Assembly: GCA_947383875.1 (NCBI GenBank)
Contig: CANDEX010000053.1
Location: 1 to 10,976 of the forward strand
From: an uncultured Azospirillum sp.
GTDB lineage: Bacteria > Pseudomonadota > Alphaproteobacteria > RF32 > CAG-239
Length of the DNA: 10,976 nucleotides
Direction: 5' to 3'
Part shown: piece by piece, positions 6,482 through 10,976 of the stretch
Position numbering within the stretch: the first letter of the stretch is position 1
Layout of the letters: every line of letters starts with the position of its first letter
Made by a program: the position numbers and the translations under genes
The notes under the pieces: model-generated
The model's input: the letters and a program-made list of their open reading frames with translations, nothing else
What the model was told of the DNA's origin: nothing
The model's database searches: none

Positions 6482-6513
6482 AAAAAAGAGTCAGCTTGTC
6501 TGGCTCTTTTTTT
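6482..6513 (+). terminator. Rho-independent terminator of tRNA-Pro
   Basis: AAAAAAGAGTCAG (6482-6494) pairs with CTGGCTCTTTTTTT (6500-6513) around the loop CTTGT, with one G-U pair. A T-run closes it on the plus strand. The A-run on the other side means it also has a T-run on the minus strand, so it could end transcripts reading through from anmK. Confidence 0.85.
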
Positions 6514-6536
6514 ATGAATTGGGCGGCAGATGAGAA
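6488..6536 (+). repeat. Terminator-block direct repeat, copy 1
   Basis: The 49-base block starts GAGTCAGCTTGTCTGG and runs through the terminator T-run to GGCGGCAGATGAGAA. It recurs at 6704-6751 with one substitution (G to A near the end) and one fewer T. Confidence 0.9.
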
Positions 6537-6626
6537 CCAGCGAGGAAGCTGGTTTGACAAGGAGAAGCAGGCGAGACGGAAGTATCGCCGCTCTTGCGAC
6601 GACGAAGCGGCGAAGTGAAACGAGCC
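6535..6626 (+). other. GC-richer non-coding segment with two hairpins
   Basis: This 92-base stretch is about 59% G+C by hand count, richer than its surroundings, and purine-heavy on the plus strand. It holds two perfect hairpins: AACCAGC/GCTGGTT (6535-6541 and 6548-6554, 6-nt loop) and TCGCCGCT/AGCGGCGA (6585-6592 and 6606-6613, 13-nt loop). It sits exactly between the first terminator block and the second copy of the tRNA end. No start codon with a ribosome binding site is apparent. It may be a small dispersed palindromic element. Confidence 0.55.
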
Positions 6627-6646
6627 AATCCAGTCATCCCGACCAA
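6627..6646 (+). repeat. tRNA 3'-end direct repeat, copy 2
   Basis: This is an exact 20-base copy of 6461-6480. Bases on either side do not match the tRNA (GAGCC before it instead of GTTCG), so it is not a full tRNA gene or a simple pseudo-tRNA. It could be an att-site remnant or a product of a local duplication. Confidence 0.85.
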
Positions 6647-6702
6647 CCGCACGGCGGTAGCGATTAAGTGATTGTGTACCGTTAGAAAAATAATGTGCTT
6701 TG

Positions 6703-6728
6703 AGAGTCAGCTTGTCTGGCTCTTTTTT
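6703..6728 (+). terminator. Duplicated intrinsic terminator
   Basis: AGAGTCAG (6703-6710) pairs with CTGGCTCT (6716-6723) around CTTGT, followed by a T-run to 6728 on the plus strand only. No gene between the tRNA and this site needs it. On the minus strand the stem is not followed by T residues, so it is unlikely to end anmK transcription. Confidence 0.65.
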
Positions 6729-6751
6729 ATGAATTGGGCGGCAGATAAGAA
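6704..6751 (+). repeat. Terminator-block direct repeat, copy 2
   Basis: This is the second copy of the block at 6488-6536. It is separated from the second tRNA-end copy by 57 bases of unrelated sequence (6647-6703), whereas copy 1 follows the tRNA end after only 7 bases. It ends just before the stop of the anmK gene. Confidence 0.9.
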
Positions 6752-6762
6752 ATTGAACTAAA

Positions 6763-8046
6763 TTAGTCCTTGACTGTATTCTCTGCTTGCCAGCCTTTGG
6801 CGGCGCGATTAATACGGTCATTATATTCTTGATTTATTCCCGGAGATACTATCTTGCCGCAAACAACAGATTTACCGGCATCAATAATCTCCGGAATTTC
6901 CCACGCTTTATTTTCAAGCTTATATCTTGCCATATCTGCAAACAATCTGGCTTCCATATAATCCCCTAATTCGGAGATACGGATAGCTGGTTTGCTCTCT
7001 AAACGACGATACAATTCAGCAAATTGTGCTTGATGTTCGGGCAACACAAAAGCTTTACCGGCAAGCAGATTTTCAAAACTTTCTCTGACAATCGGATTTT
7101 TCCACCCACCGCCGAATAATATCATTTTTTCGGGTATTTTTAATTCTTTCGGAACCAGTGTCAGAGCTTGCACGGCAATATAGGCGGCAAAATATTCAAA
7201 GGTGTGAACGGCATTTTCAAAACAGATGTCTTGTTTTTCCATAAACTGAAAAATTTTCTCTTTATGGTAATATGCCGGGTCTCCTGATTTGGGCAACGGC
7301 AATTCATAATAGTTTTTTCCGAAATTGAACAGCTGCCTTAACAAGTCCGTCTCTAGTTTTCCTTTTTTGCCAAACATTCCATCGCGGTCGAAAGCTTCAT
7401 TCGTATGACGTCGAACATAAGCATCCGTATATTCGTTGAACGGCCCTGCATCAGCGGCAATTGAAGCCTTACCGTTAATAATCAGGGCAAAATTCGATGT
7501 ATTGCCTCCATTGTAATAACAACCATCTCCTTCATTGGCTGAAATACGCGCATTATGCGGCGGCACCAGCGGCGCACCGTCAAACCCGGCCATTAATGCA
7601 TCCGAGCGGAAATCATAAACAACGGGAATCCCCGTTAAATCGGCCAGCATTTGTCCTGAACCGATTTGCAATGTGTAAGGTGATGTTTTTTCGTTCATCG
7701 CTTTGGACGGGGGATTATGATCAAGCGTTTTACCATGAAATCCTATGGCATCTATGGTGTTTTTATCTATGTTATTCTGAATGCACATTTCATTAATGCA
7801 ATCAGCTATTTGAGAAACATATTCATCATGGATAGTTTTAAATTCCGGCAAAGCTTCAATTTCATTCCGCGTTTTATCAAATACCCGATGGCGCAAGTTT
7901 TCTATTTTAATCTGCATTTCTTTTGTGTAAGGCTTAGTATATGTGCAGATATCCTGCATCACATCTCCCTCAAACCTCGTCAGGACTAAATCTATGGCAT
8001 CCATAGAATTTCCTGTCATATTCCCGATTATTGTATATGAGGCCAT
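6763..8046 (-). CDS. anmK: Anhydro-N-acetylmuramic acid kinase family protein (divergent)
   Basis: AnmK opens the 1,6-anhydro ring of anhydro-MurNAc and phosphorylates it with ATP to MurNAc-6-phosphate in peptidoglycan recycling. Family landmarks in order are GNMTGNSMDAIDL (8-20, ATP-binding phosphate loop), GFHGKTLDHNP (102-112), LQIGSGQMLADLTGIPVVYDFR (126-147), GAPLVP (157-162), DAGP (199-202, the Asp expected to be catalytic), LFGGGWKNP and a final GDYMEARLFADMA. Several positions depart from the common form: GNTSN (181-185) replaces GGIAN, and DAGPFNEYTD replaces DTGPGNxxxD. At 427 residues it is longer than the usual 360-390, mainly at the C-terminus. The ATG at 8044-8046 has AGGAGCGGGGAAAG upstream. 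No murQ or transporter gene lies beside it. It could be a related sugar kinase rather than true AnmK. Confidence 0.82.
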   Translation of the reverse strand: MASYTIIGNMTGNSMDAIDLVLTRFEGDVMQDICTYTKPYTKEMQIKIENLRHRVFDKTRNEIEALPEFKTIHDEYVSQIADCINEMCIQNNIDKNTIDAIGFHGKTLDHNPPSKAMNEKTSPYTLQIGSGQMLADLTGIPVVYDFRSDALMAGFDGAPLVPPHNARISANEGDGCYYNGGNTSNFALIINGKASIAADAGPFNEYTDAYVRRHTNEAFDRDGMFGKKGKLETDLLRQLFNFGKNYYELPLPKSGDPAYYHKEKIFQFMEKQDICFENAVHTFEYFAAYIAVQALTLVPKELKIPEKMILFGGGWKNPIVRESFENLLAGKAFVLPEHQAQFAELYRRLESKPAIRISELGDYMEARLFADMARYKLENKAWEIPEIIDAGKSVVCGKIVSPGINQEYNDRINRAAKGWQAENTVKD

Positions 8047-8136
8047 CTTTCCCCGCTCCTATATTATAAAATATTAGTACAGAAACAAAATTAACAATTA
8101 ATAAAAATTTCTATAGCCAAAAAAATATTTTACGTC

Positions 8137-8142
8137 TATAAT
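8137..8142 (+). promoter_or_regulatory. Candidate -10 element for the 8180 gene
   Basis: A perfect TATAAT hexamer lies 37 bp before the ATG at 8180. No acceptable -35 is found 16-18 bp upstream, and the whole 8050-8150 intergenic region is very AT-rich, so chance is a real alternative. Confidence 0.3.
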
Positions 8143-8179
8143 TATTGTATTGAACCATAAATTTCAGCGGAGATCAGAA

Positions 8180-9475
8180 ATGTCTGGGGATATTACAAAA
8201 AATTTAAAAGGACGTATCAAGAACCTTAAAGATACTCTTTCTCGCAAAAAGGAACTGATTGCAGCAGGCTTTATGCTGATGACCGGAACTTCCGGCATTT
8301 CCAGTATGACACCATTTAACAGCAGTGAAAAATCCGGAGATGAAAAAGTTGTTCATCTGAAAGAAAATCCTATGGACAGTATTGTTCAGGATCTTCCGGC
8401 AGAACAAAACTTATCTCCGGAAGCGGCTGTTCAGGCTTTGGAAGAACGCGGTGCTTTCTTTGTGAACTATGAGAATTTTGTTAAGACAGGAGATGTTTCT
8501 TCTTCCATTGTTTATTTCACTCAAGAAGAAATGGCAGAAAAAGGGCTAAAATCTATCGGCACATCTCCTTATGACGTTAGTCTGGCGCGGGAAAACCATG
8601 CCGTTCTTACCGGAGACAAAGAAAAAGATGCTGAAACTAAAAAGAAAGCTTTCAGCAATACAAAAGGCTCTTTTAACGGTGGTTATCAATTCAATAAAAA
8701 TAATATGGAAAACATAGTCCTTTGGGGATTAATTCAGAACGACAACCAAGAAATAAAGGACTTTTGCAAAAAATTTGTACGTCCCGGGATCGACATTGAA
8801 AAAGATCAGAGATTTGCCAAATATCGTAATCAATGGCAAAATGAAATGTCTAAAGTTAAGCAAGGAAAATATTCTGAAACTTATGCTGTGAATCTATTAT
8901 GCAGAACAGACAACAGTAACCGTGCCTCGGCTCTTAGCTGCCTTGATGTGTGCAAAGCTAACTTTAATAAAATTTCTAAAGAAAATCCTAAAGCCAGCGA
9001 AGCTACGCAACAAGGATTCTGTGACAATGTTTATTTAAGAATGTCAAAATATTATAAGGATTTTCGCAATGCAAGTTTCACAGCAACTCCTGCTGCGTTC
9101 AGCGCGTATATTCATATGCCTAATTCTTCCGCCACACCCGGAATTTTAAAGAATGCGGCTTTATCCGAGCAACAAAAAGCCCAGCAAATTATCAATCGGG
9201 AAAGCAGCCAGGGTTCGCAAGGAAGAAAACTCATGGAACAAGCGCAGGCCAATATTTATAATAAAGGCTTTCCTGAATTAGGCTGCTTTAAAGAATGGGC
9301 TGAGCTGACCGGGCGTGATGATATTGTTCAGGGCATTGACAAGGGCTTGCAGTTGGTAGCGGCAAACCATTTGGAAAAAACTCCCGATACTAAAAATATG
9401 TATGCCTCAACATCTAATGATACCAGAGATGCTGCTCAGGCAATGTTTAAATTGCAAAACCAGAAAACTCTTTAA
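8180..9475 (+). CDS. Hypothetical protein with N-terminal membrane anchor
   Basis: I do not recognise this 431-residue protein. It has a lysine-rich N-terminus (1-25), a single hydrophobic segment at about 26-43 (LIAAGFMLMTGTSGISSM) that could be an anchor or an atypical signal, then a long polar, mostly helical-looking region. Six cysteines lie in the central and C-terminal parts (for example CLDVC, GFCDN, GCFKEW), and a glycine/aromatic stretch NTKGSFNGGYQFN resembles only loosely the GxYQ turn of lysozyme-like folds; this is not enough for a call. I prefer the ATG at 8180, with GGAG seven bases upstream, over an in-frame TTG at 8150, which would add ten residues and has no good ribosome binding site. 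TATAAT at 8137-8142 is a possible -10. It diverges from anmK and converges with the 9487 gene across an 11-bp gap. Confidence 0.75.
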   Translation: MSGDITKNLKGRIKNLKDTLSRKKELIAAGFMLMTGTSGISSMTPFNSSEKSGDEKVVHLKENPMDSIVQDLPAEQNLSPEAAVQALEERGAFFVNYENFVKTGDVSSSIVYFTQEEMAEKGLKSIGTSPYDVSLARENHAVLTGDKEKDAETKKKAFSNTKGSFNGGYQFNKNNMENIVLWGLIQNDNQEIKDFCKKFVRPGIDIEKDQRFAKYRNQWQNEMSKVKQGKYSETYAVNLLCRTDNSNRASALSCLDVCKANFNKISKENPKASEATQQGFCDNVYLRMSKYYKDFRNASFTATPAAFSAYIHMPNSSATPGILKNAALSEQQKAQQIINRESSQGSQGRKLMEQAQANIYNKGFPELGCFKEWAELTGRDDIVQGIDKGLQLVAANHLEKTPDTKNMYASTSNDTRDAAQAMFKLQNQKTL

Positions 9476-9486
9476 TTATAACTTTC

Positions 9487-10329
9487 TTATGCCGCTGTTG
9501 CCAGATAGAACCATTCTGTCTGCGCAGCGGCTTCATGATTCGGAATTAAGATGTAGCCGTCATTCATGGCAATGACTTGTCTTCCGTCATCATATATTCC
9601 GATAACTTCCCCTGCGCTCACTTTATCCAGGTGTTTATAATTCTTTAGAAGCTTTCCGGCTTTTTCCTTAATCACAACTTTTTCTAATTTCAAATATTGC
9701 TTAGGCTGCTCCTTAAAGCTCCCCTCTGTCATTCCTAATTTTATAAGTAGATTATTTATGCTGACAAACGCCACCTGCTGCGCCGCCTCATCATAATGAT
9801 AACCGCATTCCAATGTAATACAGGATTTACCGGATATGTGAGCAAAATATTCCGTACAATAATCAGTAATCGGTGCATCCTTGTATATTCCCGGCCAGTT
9901 ACAGATAACATAAGATGCGGCAGCTGATGCAACCAATTTTTGATTCTCATCTGTCGGATAATCAAGAAAAACAAACGGCGGTTCTTCGGCATTATGTGTG
10001 GAATGTATATCTAGGATATAATCGTTTTTCAAGATTTCAGAAGCCACTTCATGAGCAAAATTTTCTTCCGAACCAGACGGGGTATCATACTGGCGAATCA
10101 GGCGGTTTAAATTTTTCTCTACGAAGCGCACTCCCTGCTCATAAGCCAGCGGATTACAAACGGGAAGTAATGTTAATTGTCCTGACTTCAGGGTAATTTG
10201 CTTCTTGTCCAGAGCTTTCTTTAACTTTAAAATGGCTTTAGTGCCGGCGGTCTCATTACCGTGAATCGCTCCAAGCAAAAGCAATTTCGGCCCGGGAATT
10301 TGACTGTCGTAAATATATTTATCTAACAT
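9487..10329 (-). CDS. Succinylglutamate desuccinylase/aspartoacylase family protein (M14 zinc amidohydrolase)
   Basis: A 280-residue member of the AstE/aspartoacylase branch of zinc carboxypeptidase-like enzymes, which remove acyl groups from N-acyl amino acids. The zinc site is visible as HGNE (H23, E26) and DIHS (H109). NLNR (73-76) matches the substrate-binding [DN]xNR motif, and TLECG (E174) supplies the probable catalytic Glu. The C-terminal 100 residues form the beta-rich domain typical of the family. Its substrate is unknown, and no arginine succinyltransferase (ast) genes lie nearby. I chose the ATG at 10327-10329 because AAGGAG lies six bases upstream. It overlaps the end of the upstream GNAT-like gene by 11 nt, so the two are probably cotranslated; the partner may add the acyl group or act on the same pathway. 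No signal peptide is visible. Confidence 0.85.
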   Translation of the reverse strand: MLDKYIYDSQIPGPKLLLLGAIHGNETAGTKAILKLKKALDKKQITLKSGQLTLLPVCNPLAYEQGVRFVEKNLNRLIRQYDTPSGSEENFAHEVASEILKNDYILDIHSTHNAEEPPFVFLDYPTDENQKLVASAAASYVICNWPGIYKDAPITDYCTEYFAHISGKSCITLECGYHYDEAAQQVAFVSINNLLIKLGMTEGSFKEQPKQYLKLEKVVIKEKAGKLLKNYKHLDKVSAGEVIGIYDDGRQVIAMNDGYILIPNHEAAAQTEWFYLATAA

Positions 10330-10976
10330 AGTTTCTCCTTGCAAAAACCATTAAATTTGAGGGACTGTAATAATCACTGCGAACAAGCTGTAAAGCTTGG
10401 GAGGCAGAATTATAACCGACGGCAATATATTGTCCTGCAAACATTCTATTCAATGCTTTATAATCATTAACAGGTGTTTCCGTTTGTTCATTTGAATGAT
10501 ATAATGGCAATTTATCCACACGACGGTGCATTAAGGCGATGTCACCACCGTCAGAGGGATCGACATCGGCCCCCATCATGACAAAATCATTAGCAAAATA
10601 TGGCCGCATATTCCAGATATTTTTACGGTCAATAATTGACACACAGTCTGTTGCCCCCAGTAGCTCGGCTTGTTTCATGCGATATCTTATCATATTCTCA
10701 TTAATTCGATTACCGCGATATGCCGGATGGACACTATCTGCTCCGAAGCAGGCTGTATGAAGCTCTTTTCCCAGAAAAGCATTGTTTCTGCTCGGAAATT
10801 CCTCAAACAATTCTTTTCGGCTGCGAACCATACGCACATAAGACATGGCAATAAGCTGTCCGCCATCAAAAGCTCCGACAAAATGCATTTTGGGGTTATC
10901 CATCATCTGCTCATAATATGCGCGGTCATGCTGGTGAATAAAGCACTCCTGTCCTTTTTCCAGAGAATGATAAATG
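10319..10976 (-). CDS. GNAT-like N-acetyltransferase (5' end outside window)
   Basis: The frame is open from its stop at 10319-10321 to the right edge and reads as coding before the first in-window ATG pair (10901-10906): the residues there, FIHQHDRAYYEQ, lead naturally into the domain, so the gene very likely starts outside the window. Visible features fit a GNAT fold: HFVGAFDGGQLIAMSYVRMV (beta2-beta3 region), then GADSVHPAYRGNRINENMIRYRMKQAELLGA, where V-x-P-x-Y-R-G-N-x-I resembles the acetyl-CoA binding motif A, followed by IDRKNIWNMRPYFANDFVMMG (motif B-like asparagine and the FxxxGF-type end). Substrate is unknown. It overlaps the desuccinylase-like gene by 11 nt. The C-terminal 60 residues after the GNAT core are unassigned. 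Confidence 0.7.
   Translation of the reverse strand, partial: IYHSLEKGQECFIHQHDRAYYEQMMDNPKMHFVGAFDGGQLIAMSYVRMVRSRKELFEEFPSRNNAFLGKELHTACFGADSVHPAYRGNRINENMIRYRMKQAELLGATDCVSIIDRKNIWNMRPYFANDFVMMGADVDPSDGGDIALMHRRVDKLPLYHSNEQTETPVNDYKALNRMFAGQYIAVGYNSASQALQLVRSDYYSPSNLMVFARRNYVR

Noticed and set aside
6461..6751. Repeat region considered as a CRISPR-like array
   Set aside because: There are only two copies of each repeat, with different lengths and unequal spacing, and no cas genes; the sequences derive from the tRNA end and its terminator.
6468..6821. 117-codon minus-strand frame containing the phrase KKEPDKLTL twice
   Set aside because: The internal repeat is only the translated image of the duplicated terminator block, and the frame overlaps both the tRNA and the 3' end of anmK. 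No coding signal.
8047..8120. Minus-strand promoter for anmK (TTGTTA with TATTTT or TATAAT)
   Set aside because: The region is so AT-rich that several weak combinations exist, and none has both good boxes at 16-18 bp spacing.
8150..8179. Longer start (TTG at 8150) for the hypothetical protein
   Set aside because: TTG has no good ribosome binding site, while the ATG at 8180 has GGAG at proper distance.

Overview
The window is AT-rich, densely packed bacterial DNA. Promoters look like standard sigma-70 sites (TTGACA/TATAAT-like) and most genes have purine-rich ribosome binding sites. A peptidoglycan-recycling kinase of the AnmK type, an O-antigen/capsule-type polysaccharide locus and a tRNA gene with encoded CCA suggest a Gram-negative bacterium, possibly an AT-rich host-associated alphaproteobacterium. 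That placement is inference with low confidence, and the pyrophosphatase is not of the usual proteobacterial form.

Layout: (1) 1-110, minus: the first 36 codons of a secreted protein cut by the window edge, with a strong promoter. (2) 241-4889: a surface-polysaccharide region. A RgpF-type protein (minus) and a GT-D glycosyltransferase (plus) diverge from an 87-bp intergenic region with overlapping promoters. They are followed by a tightly coupled minus-strand operon of GT2 glycosyltransferase, second GT-A-like glycosyltransferase and left-handed beta-helix O-acetyltransferase. (3) 4962-6247, minus: family I inorganic pyrophosphatase, with a perfect 15-bp inverted repeat over its ribosome binding site, and an unidentified two-TM membrane protein. 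(4) 6353-6762: tRNA-Pro(GGG) with promoter and terminator, then a non-coding mosaic in which the last 20 nt of the tRNA gene and the terminator block each occur a second time around a GC-richer, hairpin-forming segment. (5) 6763-8046, minus: a divergent AnmK homologue. (6) 8180-9475, plus: an unrecognised protein with one N-terminal hydrophobic segment. (7) 9487-10976, minus: a zinc-dependent aspartoacylase/succinylglutamate desuccinylase family protein translationally coupled to an upstream GNAT-like acetyltransferase that runs off the window.

How the genes work together: the five polysaccharide genes plausibly build and decorate one or more surface glycans (three or four sugar transfers plus O-acetylation). 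The pyrophosphatase removes PPi, a product of sugar-nucleotide synthesis among many reactions, so its proximity need not be functional. AnmK would recycle anhydro-MurNAc from cell-wall turnover. I saw no CRISPR array, transposase or complete phage module. The least ordinary signals are the inverted repeat at the pyrophosphatase start and the duplicated tRNA-end/terminator mosaic.
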